DNA of 64,000 nt from assembly GCA_018650845.1 (NCBI GenBank), contig JABIFF010000012.1, forward strand, positions 124,001-188,000. The letters are read 5' to 3'. Shown piece by piece: positions 17,593 to 26,035 of this stretch. A model generated the notes under the pieces. That model saw only the letters and a program-made list of their open reading frames with translations, ran no database searches and had not been told where the DNA came from. How positions within the stretch are numbered: the first letter of the stretch is position 1; every line of letters begins with the position of its first letter. The translations under genes were made by a program, and so were the position numbers. Origin of the DNA: Chloroflexota bacterium. Lineage in GTDB: Bacteria > Chloroflexota > Dehalococcoidia > Lucifugimonadales > Lucifugimonadaceae.

Positions 17593-18789
17593 TTACAGCA
17601 GGTTTTCGACTACTGCCAGAAGCACACCGGCAACAGTGGCAGTACCGATCACACCAGCTACGTTGGGTCCCATGGCGTGCATTAGAAGGAAGTTCTCGGG
17701 GTCTTCTTTTTGGCCCATGTCCTGAACAACTCGTGCAGCCATAGGCACCGCGGAAACTCCGGCAGCGCCGATCATTGGATTGATCTGCTCTTTGGTGACG
17801 ATGTTCATCAGCTTCGCCAGCATGATTCCAGCGACAGTAGCCGTCATGAATGCGAACAAACCAAGCAGGAAGATTCCGATAGTTTCAGGTTGCAAGAAGA
17901 TGTGCGCTGGCATGGTTGAACCAACTGCCAATCCCAGCAGAATGATCACAATGTTCATCAATGCGTTTTCAGTGACATCGGCAAGCCGAGGCACTACTCC
18001 AGAAACCTTGATCAAGTTTCCGAGCATCAACATTCCGATCAACGGGGAAGCCGAAGGAACGAGCACGCTGATGATGATCGTGGTGAGTACGGGGAACAAA
18101 ACCTGTGTGCGTTTTGACACCGGTTTTGCAGCGTATTTCATTCGAATCAAGCGTTCTTTTTTAGTCGTGAGCAGCTTGATAATCGGTGGCTGAATAATCG
18201 GCACAAGCGCCATATACGAATAGGCGGCTACTGCCGTGGCACCGACGATATCTCGAACTTCTACGTTCGGTAGTGATTCGCCAAGTTCACGCATTCGAGT
18301 TGCAATGAAAATCGTGGTTGGACCATCGGCACCACCGATGATTCCAATTGATGAAGCCTCGAGTAATCCGAACTCAAAGAAGTCGGTCATTCCGAGAAGT
18401 AACGCACCGAGTAATGCGACGAACACACCTGCCTGAGCACCGGCTCCGAGCAGCAATGTTTTCGGGTTCGACAGCATTGGCGTGAAATCAGTTGCCGCAC
18501 CAACGCCGAGGAAGATCAGAAGCGGGAATATATCGGTTTCCATTCCAACTGTTTGGAATGTCTTAAGCAGTCCGGCAGGTTCGCCATCGCCGCCTTCACG
18601 AATCAACTCACCCAGGGGTAGGTTGGCGAAGAGAATTCCCATCGAAATCGGAACCAGCAGTAGCGGTTCTTTCTTCTTCGCAATTCCGACGTACAACAAC
18701 GCACCCGCAATTAGCCACATGATGACCATGCGCGGCTCGTCGCCTATCGCCGTGAAACCTTCCCAGAGAGCTCCTAGCTCAGTCGACAT
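17593..18789 (-). CDS. oadB: Sodium-translocating decarboxylase, beta subunit
   Basis: A 398-residue membrane protein with about ten hydrophobic segments. It matches OadB/GcdB/MmdB: FPLLIFLGVGAATDFTPMLSNPKTLLLGAGAQ, SIGIIGGADGPTTIF (the aspartate implicated in Na+ transport), VLVPSASPLIGMLMLGNLIK and GAAGVSAVPMAARVVQ. Known role: uses decarboxylation of carboxybiotin to pump Na+. The biotin carrier and gamma-like genes are immediately upstream (5-bp gap). The carboxyltransferase alpha subunit that fixes substrate specificity is absent here, so it cannot be called oxaloacetate, methylmalonyl-CoA or glutaconyl-CoA decarboxylase. Confidence 0.93.
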   Translation of the reverse strand: MSTELGALWEGFTAIGDEPRMVIMWLIAGALLYVGIAKKKEPLLLVPISMGILFANLPLGELIREGGDGEPAGLLKTFQTVGMETDIFPLLIFLGVGAATDFTPMLSNPKTLLLGAGAQAGVFVALLGALLLGMTDFFEFGLLEASSIGIIGGADGPTTIFIATRMRELGESLPNVEVRDIVGATAVAAYSYMALVPIIQPPIIKLLTTKKERLIRMKYAAKPVSKRTQVLFPVLTTIIISVLVPSASPLIGMLMLGNLIKVSGVVPRLADVTENALMNIVIILLGLAVGSTMPAHIFLQPETIGIFLLGLFAFMTATVAGIMLAKLMNIVTKEQINPMIGAAGVSAVPMAARVVQDMGQKEDPENFLLMHAMGPNVAGVIGTATVAGVLLAVVENLL

Positions 18790-18794
18790 AGAGA

Positions 18795-19250
18795 CTAAGC
18801 CTGTGCAATCTCGGCCATTGTCTGACCGTGCTGTACGGCATCACCCGCAGCAACATGCACTGCGGAAACTGTGCCGTCGATTGGAGAAGCAATTGTGTTC
18901 TCCATTTTCATAGATTCAAGAACGAGAATCGGCTGGCCTTTAGTTACAGAGGCACCAACAGCGACGCTCACACTAACGATTTTGCCTGGCATCGGAGATC
19001 GAACAACACCATCGCCACCCGAAGTTGGAACGGCTGGGCGTGAGACTGCCTGTGGAGCGGGAGTAACCGTCTTAGGGGCAGCTACAGCGGGAGTCGCCGG
19101 TGAAGCGGCAGTCGGTGCGGCAGATTCTGGGATTTCGACCTGATAGGTCGTTCCATCGACAGATACCTCGACGGGTGACGATGATGTATCGCCAACTTCA
19201 ACATCGTAGGTCTGACCAGCAATTGTGATTTTGTAATTCTTAGTAGCCAC
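18795..19250 (-). CDS. Biotin carboxyl carrier protein of the decarboxylase complex
   Basis: The start is GTG 19250, overlapping the upstream TAG by one base (TAGTG), giving 151 aa; a longer frame to 19319 merely reads through that gene. An N-terminal beta domain (VATKNYKITIAGQTYDVEVG) is followed by an Ala/Pro-rich flexible linker of ~40 residues and a biotinyl domain with ESMKMENTI (biotinylated K115). It shuttles carboxylate between a carboxyltransferase and OadB. The same fold serves acetyl-CoA carboxylase, but linkage to oadB and oadG favours the Na+-pump role. Confidence 0.92.
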   Translation of the reverse strand: MATKNYKITIAGQTYDVEVGDTSSSPVEVSVDGTTYQVEIPESAAPTAASPATPAVAAPKTVTPAPQAVSRPAVPTSGGDGVVRSPMPGKIVSVSVAVGASVTKGQPILVLESMKMENTIASPIDGTVSAVHVAAGDAVQHGQTMAEIAQA

Positions 19251-19627
19251 TAATTGCGCCTCTCCCGAGCGCCAGACGAATTGGAACCGAGCACACGCAT
19301 ACGGCCGCTTTGCAACCACGATCCGGCAGATTCACCAGCTCGAGCGATTGACGAAGGAATGGATGATGCTGACTTCGGTTCAGAAAGAGCGAGTGCGACG
19401 GCTATCGCCGCTACCTGTTCGCCCGTAATTTCACCAGGGATTTCGCTCGAAGCGGATTCTTGCGCCGGTGTTGTGGATGATGCTGAGGACGCGACGCTTG
19501 CTGCCGGAGCAGGTGATGCTTCCTTATCGAGCAAGCTGATGCCTTTAATCGATAGAGCCAAGATCGCCAGCACGGCGAAAACTACGCCCATGCCTACAAG
19601 GCTCAGCGTCAGTCCATCGTTTAGCAA
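19250..19627 (-). CDS. OadG-like gamma/delta subunit of Na+ decarboxylase
   Basis: A 125-residue protein with one N-terminal membrane helix (SLVGMGVVFAVLAILALSIKGISLL), then an Ala/Ser/Pro-rich linker and a conserved VAAIAVALALSE helix typical of OadG-like subunits (PF04277). The family anchors and stabilises the decarboxylase complex. The likely start is TTG 19627. Its stop overlaps the GTG of the biotin carrier gene. Some oxaloacetate decarboxylase gammas carry a zinc-binding C-terminus, which I do not see. Confidence 0.82.
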   Translation of the reverse strand: MLNDGLTLSLVGMGVVFAVLAILALSIKGISLLDKEASPAPAASVASSASSTTPAQESASSEIPGEITGEQVAAIAVALALSEPKSASSIPSSIARAGESAGSWLQSGRMRVLGSNSSGARERRN

Positions 19628-19734
19628 ATCCTGATCGAACGTGTCAGTGCTCCCTCAACCGGTTCAGTAAACGCAGTAGCGCTGCCGTTCACGGTCATCA
19701 TCGAAAAATTACGATGACAAATTCTAGCAAAGCC

Positions 19735-20826
19735 TTACTGCTCAGCGGGGGAATATTCATCGAATGAAATCGGATAAATACTACCGTCGATATTTGCCAA
19801 GCTCACCATGCTGTTCTCAGCCACTCCCACCCGAACGTCTAAATCATCGACGAAGAAGGTCTCAGAATCGACAACGCTAGTCAGTACGCTCTCGTGGATA
19901 ACCCGCTGTCTTGCTACGAGCAATTGCTGCGCATCTTCGATTGATATAGCGGTAAACCTGATCACAGTGCCGGGTGCAGCTTGTCCGAGAATCGATAGAT
20001 CAACAGATGCAACAGTAGCGATCTTGGCGTAGCCGCCGGTTGTTTGCCTATCGGCCAGGAGAATGATCGGTTTTCCATCTCCCGGAACCTGAATAGACCC
20101 GTTCACGACAGCATCAGAGATGATGTCGTAGCGTCCTGATCGAGATTCGATTTCAGGCCCATCGAGTCGCAAACCCTGTCGATTCGACTGATCGGTGACG
20201 ATGTATTCAGAGTTCAGCAGTGTTTCGATTCCGGCTGCCGAGAATTCGTTGTCTTGTGGCCCAAGTATTACTCGCACCGAAAGTTCGCCATCAAGCGTTC
20301 GTTCATCTTCAAGAGCTAGACCTGATACATCGTCAATATTCGGTGTTCCAAGTTCAATAACATCGCCTTCTGCGACTGCTCGACCGTCGATTCCACCTAA
20401 AGCTGATGCAATGTGAGTCGAACGTGAACCAAGAGATTCAGGAGCAGCTATCCCACCAGCCATCGCCACGTAGGTGCGAAGTCCGGTTGCGACCATTCCC
20501 AGCTCAAGTCTTGCACCAGCATGAGCGACGCAAGAAACGTTCATCGCAACCGGCACACCATCGAGTTTTGGCGATGTATCTGCACCGGTAACGGCGAAAA
20601 TCGTTCGACCTAAGAATTCGATAACTAGCCCGCCAAGCAGTACTTCTAGCCCGGCGGATTTTTTGTGATTTCCTACAAGCCGATTGCCGATATCAAGAGA
20701 TTCGACGTCCACCGCGCCAGATACCGAAACACCAAGCTGCTGATAGCCGGCTCGGCCACGGTCTTGGACGAGTGTCATTGGTCCGGGCTGGACGATTCGA
20801 ATGTTGTTATCGCTGAAGTTACTCAT
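19735..20826 (-). CDS. pxpC: 5-oxoprolinase subunit C (biotin-dependent carboxyltransferase-like)
   Basis: A 363-residue protein of the KipA/PxpC family (CT_A_B, PF02626). Evidence is VQPGPMTLVQDRGRAGYQQLGVSVSGAVD near the N-terminus, GPEIESRSGRYDIISDAVVNGSIQVPGDGKPIILLADRQTTGGYAKIATV, and typical length. With PxpA and PxpB it forms the prokaryotic ATP-dependent 5-oxoprolinase that recycles pyroglutamate to glutamate. The ATG start overlaps the pxpB stop by 8 bp. Confidence 0.9.
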   Translation of the reverse strand: MSNFSDNNIRIVQPGPMTLVQDRGRAGYQQLGVSVSGAVDVESLDIGNRLVGNHKKSAGLEVLLGGLVIEFLGRTIFAVTGADTSPKLDGVPVAMNVSCVAHAGARLELGMVATGLRTYVAMAGGIAAPESLGSRSTHIASALGGIDGRAVAEGDVIELGTPNIDDVSGLALEDERTLDGELSVRVILGPQDNEFSAAGIETLLNSEYIVTDQSNRQGLRLDGPEIESRSGRYDIISDAVVNGSIQVPGDGKPIILLADRQTTGGYAKIATVASVDLSILGQAAPGTVIRFTAISIEDAQQLLVARQRVIHESVLTSVVDSETFFVDDLDVRVGVAENSMVSLANIDGSIYPISFDEYSPAEQ

Positions 20827-21541
20827 GCGATTCCACCGGAACGAATCGCACTTTTGAGCCAGGAGTAATCAACGAAGGTGAAGAATTCTCTACATCGAAC
20901 AGTTTCGCAGCAGTCCGACCTATCAATTGCCATCCGCCGGGGCTGGCGTTCGGATAGACACCAGTTTGCGATTCGGCGATACCCACGGAACCCGCGGGAA
21001 CGCTGATTCGTGGAGTCTTTAGTCGAGGCGTTGCGATCCGCTGATCTAGCCCACCCAGATACGGAAACCCCGGTGCGAAACCGATCATGTAGACCCGATA
21101 GTCGACACCTGAATGAATATCGATGACTTCTTGGCGAGAGACTCCGGCTAGCTCGGCGACGTTGTCGATATCGGGTCCGTCTTCTCCACCGTAAACAACG
21201 GGGAGTTCGATGATTTTCGGTGCAAAGCTGTTTTCGTCGCCAGATCCTGAATCAGCCCCCGAACCTGATGAATTATCCACCAAGCTCTCAAGTCGTTCGA
21301 TCATCTCCGAGTAGCTAGCGACGAGCGGATCGTAGCTAATCAAGATAGACCGATACGTCGGTACCAATTCGATCACAGCTTCAAGGCGTGATTGTGCGAT
21401 TGAATTCGCTAACGAATAGACGCGATCGTTGATCGCTGGATTTATCTCAGATCCGAGTTCGATAAGAATCGCAGAGTCTCCCGCAGGTACTACCCGCGGA
21501 AATACTCCATTTCCCACTTCAGCAGAGGCAGCGCTAGCCAC
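20819..21541 (-). CDS. pxpB: 5-oxoprolinase subunit B (KipI family)
   Basis: A 240-residue CT_C_D-family (PF02682) protein: PAGDSAILIELGSEI, VYMIGFAPGFPYLGGLDQRIATPRLKTPR, VPAGSVGIAESQTGVYPNASPGGWQLIGRT. These motifs are characteristic of PxpB/KipI. A Ser/Gly-rich insertion lies around residues 95-105. The GTG start overlaps pxpA by 8 bp. It acts with PxpC in the ATP-dependent ring opening of 5-oxoproline. Confidence 0.92.
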   Translation of the reverse strand: MASAASAEVGNGVFPRVVPAGDSAILIELGSEINPAINDRVYSLANSIAQSRLEAVIELVPTYRSILISYDPLVASYSEMIERLESLVDNSSGSGADSGSGDENSFAPKIIELPVVYGGEDGPDIDNVAELAGVSRQEVIDIHSGVDYRVYMIGFAPGFPYLGGLDQRIATPRLKTPRISVPAGSVGIAESQTGVYPNASPGGWQLIGRTAAKLFDVENSSPSLITPGSKVRFVPVESHE

Positions 21542-22322
21542 CTGCGACCAACTCGTTCATTGGAGTAATCGCCACACCGGCCGACTCAAGTGAACCGCGT
21601 ACAACAGCTGCCAATTCGACTGCCCCAGCGGTATCGCCATGTAGGCATATTGAATCGGCAGAGAAATCGATTTCAGTGCCGTCGACAGCGGTTACTTTTC
21701 CCTCGGTTGCTAGCTTTAACGAACGGGCCACGACTTCGTCGGGGTCATGCACAACCGCTCCAGGTTGCGATCTCGGCACAAGAGTGCCTTCAGCTGTAAC
21801 GGCGCGATCGGCGTAGCACTCGCGGGCGACTCTGACACCGTGCGAACGGGCGATTTGCTCCCATTGCGATCCTGCAAGGACGACGTGAATTAAATTCGGG
21901 TCAAAGGCTTTTACGGCTAAAACGATTGCCTCTGCGACTCCTGCGTCTCGAACGGCGGTGTTGTAAAGCGCACCATGCGGCTTCACATGCTGCAACTTCC
22001 TATTAGGTGCAAACGCTGCGAGTGCGCCAACCTGATAAGTCACAGCGTTGTGAACTTCTGCTGGAGTTAGATCCATATTACGTCGACCGAATCCGGCGAG
22101 ATCTGGGTAGGCTGGGTGTGCGCCAATGCCAACGCTATTATCGACTGCCAAGGCAACAGTTTTCGCCATCCAATCGGGATCACCAGCGTGAAACCCGGTG
22201 GCAATGTTGGCAGACGTTATGTACTTGACGATCTCGCTATCGAGACCAAGCTCATACCCAGCAAACGATTCGCCAATGTCGGCATTGAAATCAATTTTTC
22301 CAGTCGCACCGTTCGTCAACAA
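21534..22322 (-). CDS. pxpA: 5-oxoprolinase subunit A (LamB/YcsF family)
   Basis: A 262-residue LamB/YcsF barrel protein: KIDFNADIGESFAGYELG, TSANIATGFHAGDPDWM, GAHPAYPDLAGFGRR, VKPHGALYNTA and CLHGDTAGAVELA are all family signatures. It heads the overlapping pxpABC operon. The 141-bp gap to the divergent gene at 22464 should hold the promoter. The Na+-decarboxylase genes follow pxpC by 107 bp on the same strand, so the whole set may be co-expressed. Confidence 0.93.
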   Translation of the reverse strand: MLTNGATGKIDFNADIGESFAGYELGLDSEIVKYITSANIATGFHAGDPDWMAKTVALAVDNSVGIGAHPAYPDLAGFGRRNMDLTPAEVHNAVTYQVGALAAFAPNRKLQHVKPHGALYNTAVRDAGVAEAIVLAVKAFDPNLIHVVLAGSQWEQIARSHGVRVARECYADRAVTAEGTLVPRSQPGAVVHDPDEVVARSLKLATEGKVTAVDGTEIDFSADSICLHGDTAGAVELAAVVRGSLESAGVAITPMNELVAGG

Positions 22323-22463
22323 TCGGCTCCAATGAACGCTACTTATTTCCAGATATCAGCTTGTCATTGACGGCTGATACCTGTTGGCCAAGATCGAAAA
22401 TTTGCCAACAGTCGGAGCGTAGCACAGTAGGAGCGATTTTCCGCAGCCCTCTAAACTGTTGAA

Positions 22464-23168
22464 ATGCTCGATAGTTTTCTACAGGCAATATTGCAACGCT
22501 TTGCGTTCATTTGGCGCGTGTTCGGATCGCCTCGCATTACAGGTGACGAAAAAGCTGTGTCGTCTGTTAAGTCAGCATGGGCGAATAAAGATGCTGCACG
22601 ACAAAAAACGACGAGCATCACAGCCCGTACGCGAAACATCATTATTGGGTCTTCAGGCTTAGTCGCCGCAGTTCTACTGATTTGGTTTGTGATGTCGACA
22701 TTTGGCGGTGACGGGACCGACGAAGATTCGGTAAACGGCGGGTTCCCGACGCCCACACCGTTTGCCGGCCCAGAATTCATGACAGAGGTTCAAGCTCTCA
22801 GCCTTGCCTTAGCTGCGGCGAGAGACACTGGCTTAGTTAGCCAGAATTTCGAACATGCCGCACGGCGAATTCGGTTCGGTGAATACGCTGAAGCAATCGG
22901 AGAACTAGATCGGGCGGAACGAGGTTTTCTGGAAACTCCGCCTGAGACCGAGATATGGGCGTTCGGGTTCGTTGGCGATGTTGTGCTCGAACTGGATAAC
23001 GGTGAACGAGTCGAATACGACAATCTCACCGTTGTCATCGATGCACTTACCGGCCAAATTTACCGAGTTGAAGCGTTCTATGGCGAGTATGAATCGGAAG
23101 CACGGGCGCCCAATTGGCTAAGACCGCCAACACCAACTCCCGTGCCAAGAGTGAAACCCGCTAGCTAA
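22464..23168 (+). CDS. Single-pass membrane protein with PepSY-like C-terminus, function unknown
   Basis: A 234-residue protein with a basic cytoplasmic N-terminus, one membrane helix (IIIGSSGLVAAVLLIWFVMSTF, about residues 61-82) and an extracytoplasmic region bounded by Thr/Pro-rich stretches. The segment ending VEYDNLTVVIDALTGQIYRVEAFYG resembles the last strand-turn of PepSY domains. I do not recognise an orthologue. Its last 8 bp overlap the convergent radC gene. Confidence 0.65.
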   Translation: MLDSFLQAILQRFAFIWRVFGSPRITGDEKAVSSVKSAWANKDAARQKTTSITARTRNIIIGSSGLVAAVLLIWFVMSTFGGDGTDEDSVNGGFPTPTPFAGPEFMTEVQALSLALAAARDTGLVSQNFEHAARRIRFGEYAEAIGELDRAERGFLETPPETEIWAFGFVGDVVLELDNGERVEYDNLTVVIDALTGQIYRVEAFYGEYESEARAPNWLRPPTPTPVPRVKPAS

Positions 23169-23961
23169 ACCCTAGTTTCTTCTCTCGCATTGAAACGTAT
23201 TTGCCCTGCCCGATCACAAGATGATCGACGACTTCGATATCGAGTAGTTTGCCAGCATCGACCAGCGTCTTCGTAATCGACACATCTTCGTTGCTTGGCG
23301 TTGGATCGCCCGATGGGTGGTTGTGAACAATCGCTATTTGCGGGGCGTTTCGTCTAACCGCTGTCGCGAAAACTTCCGCAGGACGAATGAGGGCTGCGTT
23401 CACGCTACCCGAGTAAAGATCTTCGATTCCGAGCACCTGATTGCGGGTCGATAAAGTTGCGACTCGCAGATGTTCTCTATCGAATGACGACATTTCCGCA
23501 AGGAAAAGTTTTGCGAGATCTGATGGCGAAGTAATCGTTACTCGATCTTCAGGAGTTAGCGATGCGACCCTTCGGCCCAGTTCGATTCCCGCAAGGATCT
23601 GGCAAGCCTTAGCGGTCGAAATTCCTTTCAGATCGCACATCTCATCGAACGTAATTCGAGATAAGCCAGAAAGCCCACCAAACTCAGCCAGCAGTCTGCT
23701 CGCCATCACAAGGACGTTCTCGCCTTCGAGCCCCGTACGAAGCAATATAGCCAGCAGTTCCGAGTTGGAAAGATGCCCAGCGCCATAAGTTTCGAGGCGT
23801 TCCCTTGGGCGTTCGCCCGACGGAAAATCTCTGATAGCAGGATGAGTGATCGCTGAGGAACTATCGTCAGATATCGATCTACCACCCGACCCGAGCAGCG
23901 GCGATACAGTCGGCACACTCGGCATTATTTTTGGAATTGTTGAAGTAGAAGTTAAAGTCAT
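23161..23961 (-). CDS. radC: RadC-family JAB/MPN protein
   Basis: A 266-residue protein. After a Ser/Thr/Pro-rich N-terminus not typical of the family, an HhH-like region (GHLSNSELLAILLRTG...LKGISTAKACQILAGIELGRR) precedes the JAB metalloprotease-type motif VHNHPSGDPTPSNED, whose histidines and aspartate bind zinc. The family was named for radiation repair in E. coli, but that role is doubtful and the biochemical function is unsettled. The true start may lie later, near the GERPRERL segment. A repeat element begins 3 bp upstream of the ATG. Confidence 0.88.
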   Translation of the reverse strand: MTLTSTSTIPKIMPSVPTVSPLLGSGGRSISDDSSSAITHPAIRDFPSGERPRERLETYGAGHLSNSELLAILLRTGLEGENVLVMASRLLAEFGGLSGLSRITFDEMCDLKGISTAKACQILAGIELGRRVASLTPEDRVTITSPSDLAKLFLAEMSSFDREHLRVATLSTRNQVLGIEDLYSGSVNAALIRPAEVFATAVRRNAPQIAIVHNHPSGDPTPSNEDVSITKTLVDAGKLLDIEVVDHLVIGQGKYVSMREKKLGFS

Positions 23962-23963
23962 AG

Positions 23964-24019
23964 CCCCGGCAGTTTATGCGGGGGTTACTCCGAATCTAAA
24001 TCGGCGATGTCACTACTTG
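23964..24019. repeat. Left copy of island-bounding repeat
   Basis: The last 35 bp (23985-24019) match 24906-24940 in direct orientation at 33 of 35 positions; core CGAATCTAAATCGGCGATG. The first 33 bp (23964-23996) match the reverse complement of 24873-24905 at 28 of 33 positions. The element sits directly upstream of the radC start and contains a CCCCG/CGGGG mini-stem. Confidence 0.75.
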
Positions 24020-24329
24020 GCTGAACAAGGCATTCCCCGTTGCACAGGAATGTAAGTACCTTAGCGACTAGCTCACCAAATGTGGTCCATGGAAAATTTG
24101 CGTCATGCCGCCCTCGGTATTGACGGCGGAGTGTGCGTACATCGATGCCGGCATTCAGAGAAATTCTATTTTCGGGTGTTTTGTGAAGCCGTCAATCTCA
24201 ACTCCGTGAATGAGATTCCGGAATTCGTGGCTGTATCACGCGATTCCTTTCGATTCTCTCATTTTTTTGCTGTTTGGTTTAGCTTTACACGCATGGCGTA
24301 GGGGAGTACTAACGGATGAAGTGCGGTGA

Positions 24330-24380
24330 TTATTTTGCTCTGCGTCAATATCTACCCGGATTTGACGCAAAGCAAAATAA
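24330..24380. repeat. 19-bp inverted repeat (long hairpin)
   Basis: Arms 24330-24348 and 24362-24380 are complementary at 18 of 19 positions around a 13-nt loop (left arm TTATTTTGCTCTGCGTCAA). No T-tract follows on either side, so it does not look like an ordinary intrinsic terminator. It lies 113 bp before the small ORF at 24493. Confidence 0.75.
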
Positions 24381-24492
24381 GCACATTGGGTTCGGTCGCT
24401 AAAGCAAAAGAAAGGAATTGATCGGCTGTTTTCGTGAATTGTCTCCACGACAAGAGGGTGCATTCACTGATCGAAAGATAAGGAGAAAGAGC

Positions 24493-24771
24493 ATGACTAA
24501 CTACGATGCTCAGAAAGTGGTACGACACATTCAGATAATTCTGAGTCGAAAAGGGTTAACTCCCTGCCAGCTAAGAGAAGAAATTGGTGAGTTGATCGAA
24601 GATGAACTTCGCGATGACACTCTTGTCTGCGATAAAGCTTGGCAAAAATGCGAGGTAAAGGTTCCAACCATTTACCCTCTAATCCACTGGACACGCCAAC
24701 AACCGGTAGGCAGCTGTGCCACTCATAACGGCCTATTCATCAGGCCTGAACCATCCGCTACTGTTGCGTGA
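24493..24771 (+). CDS. Small protein of unknown function inside the repeat-bounded island
   Basis: A 92-residue frame beginning MTNYDAQKVVRHIQIILSRK, chosen at ATG 24493 because AAGGAGAAAGA lies just upstream, one of the best ribosome binding sites in the window. The first ~55 residues are a plausible amphipathic helical domain with charged repeats (LREEIGELIEDELRDD). The C-terminal 35 residues look less protein-like. I recognise no family. It could be a small regulator or part of a mobile remnant. Confidence 0.45.
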   Translation: MTNYDAQKVVRHIQIILSRKGLTPCQLREEIGELIEDELRDDTLVCDKAWQKCEVKVPTIYPLIHWTRQQPVGSCATHNGLFIRPEPSATVA

Positions 24772-24872
24772 TCTCATCATCTTGGCTGATTTGCGTCTGG
24801 CAGATACTTCCCGACATTAATCAGTGCGTTGGGCAATTGAACCTGAATTTAGAGGCCCGCCAATTTGTAATC

Positions 24873-24940
24873 GATTCGAAGTAACCCCTGCATAGACTGC
24901 CGAGATTACTTCGAATCTAAATCGGCGATGACACTACTTG
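24873..24940. repeat. Right copy of island-bounding repeat, with inverted half
   Basis: GATTCGAAGTAA (24873-24884) and TTACTTCGAATC (24906-24917) are perfect inverted repeats around a 21-nt spacer. 24906-24940 repeats 23985-24019 directly (33/35), while 24873-24905 is the reverse complement of 23964-23996 (28/33). The spacer is thus inverted relative to the left copy. Confidence 0.75.
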
Positions 24941-24973
24941 TTCAAGCAGCGCCCATCTGGCGAATTCGAACGA

Positions 24974-26035
24974 CTACTTGCCGGCGAGATAAACCCGCTT
25001 GCCTGTTTGCCATGATTCCTGAATAGCGTCGGTGAACACCATGTACTTCAGCGAATCGGTGAAGTTCGATCGAGTAATCGGTTCAGTTCCGCGAATAGCG
25101 TTGATGAACTCTTCTTCTACTCGCCAGCTTCCACGCTTCTCGGCTGGAACGTCGATAACGCTCAAGTCAGAATCACCCTTGCGAGCACCCGATACGACTG
25201 GATCGTTGCTCAAGCCGCTCGTGGCAATGTGAATCGTTCCTTCGGTACCGTAAATCCAGATTTCAGTTGGTGGAGCAAACGGGCCCGAAACCGTAGTTAC
25301 CGAAAGGTTTACGTTCGCCCCGTTTCCGGTTGAGTAGATGACGTCGATCTGATCGGGGATCGTCATTTCGTATCGATTCCCGTCCCAACCACGTCGATGC
25401 GGAACGCGAATCTGGGCGTTCGCAGAAACTGATTCTGCTGGTCCAACCAACCGCATCAGATTTTCGTACCAGATGCCAGTGGTCATCACGTTGTTGCCCG
25501 AAAGCTCACGAATGTGCCGCCAGTGAGCATCTTGATCTGAATCAGGGAACGCGCTGCCGTCGGTTACTCGAGCGTTGACGTTCACGATGTCGCCGACGTA
25601 GCCATCGGCAATTAGATCGATCACGTGCTGTTCACAAGCCATCAAGTGTGGCGGTGGAACTACCTGCGTAATCAGATCAGGGTTGGCGATAGAAGCGGCG
25701 AGCATGTCTTTCGCTTCGGCACCATTCATCGCCATCCGAGCTTCACACATTACGTGCTTGCCGTTATCGAGCGCAGTTAGCGTGATGGTCGAGTGCATGT
25801 ACGGCCATGTGCCAATACATACAGCGTCGATTTCTGGGTCTTCAACAAGGTCGAGCCATGTTGGGTACGCCTCGCCCAGTTCATATTTGTCGGCCGCTGT
25901 TTGGCTCGACTCTATCGATCGGTTAGCGACACCCGCCAGTTCGACGCCCTGCTGGGCTCGAAGTCCTGGAATGTGTCGTAACGCCGTGTTGGCACCTGCC
26001 CCAATGAAACCGACTTTTATCGTTTCGTTTGCCAT
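24974..26035 (-). CDS. Gfo/Idh/MocA-family oxidoreductase
   Basis: A 353-residue NAD(P)-dependent oxidoreductase. The N-terminal Rossmann fold has KVGFIGAGANTALRHIPGL, and the family region usually reading EKP is CEARMAMN here, so the conserved lysine is missing, which places it in a divergent subgroup. The C-terminal half has the typical alpha/beta domain (WIYGTEGTIHI). Members act on sugars, inositols, bile-pigment rings and many other polyols or ketones. It stands alone; substrate unknown. Confidence 0.85.
   Translation of the reverse strand: MANETIKVGFIGAGANTALRHIPGLRAQQGVELAGVANRSIESSQTAADKYELGEAYPTWLDLVEDPEIDAVCIGTWPYMHSTITLTALDNGKHVMCEARMAMNGAEAKDMLAASIANPDLITQVVPPPHLMACEQHVIDLIADGYVGDIVNVNARVTDGSAFPDSDQDAHWRHIRELSGNNVMTTGIWYENLMRLVGPAESVSANAQIRVPHRRGWDGNRYEMTIPDQIDVIYSTGNGANVNLSVTTVSGPFAPPTEIWIYGTEGTIHIATSGLSNDPVVSGARKGDSDLSVIDVPAEKRGSWRVEEEFINAIRGTEPITRSNFTDSLKYMVFTDAIQESWQTGKRVYLAGK

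Larger units (their letters stand above)
23962..24492. other. Gene-poor stretch
   Basis: About 530 bp with no convincing protein-coding frame. It contains the left repeat copy and the 19-bp hairpin at 24330-24380. Short frames here (such as 24080-24301) lack a ribosome binding site and recognisable protein character. Confidence 0.6.

Noticed and set aside
19735-21541. pxpB/pxpC as urea carboxylase or allophanate hydrolase parts
   Set aside because: The order with an overlapping LamB/YcsF gene is the diagnostic 5-oxoprolinase arrangement, and no biotin carboxylase or amidase domain is present.
24080-24301. 73-codon ORF in the repeat-bounded island
   Set aside because: No ribosome binding site, aromatic- and cysteine-rich random-like composition, no neighbours in the same operon.
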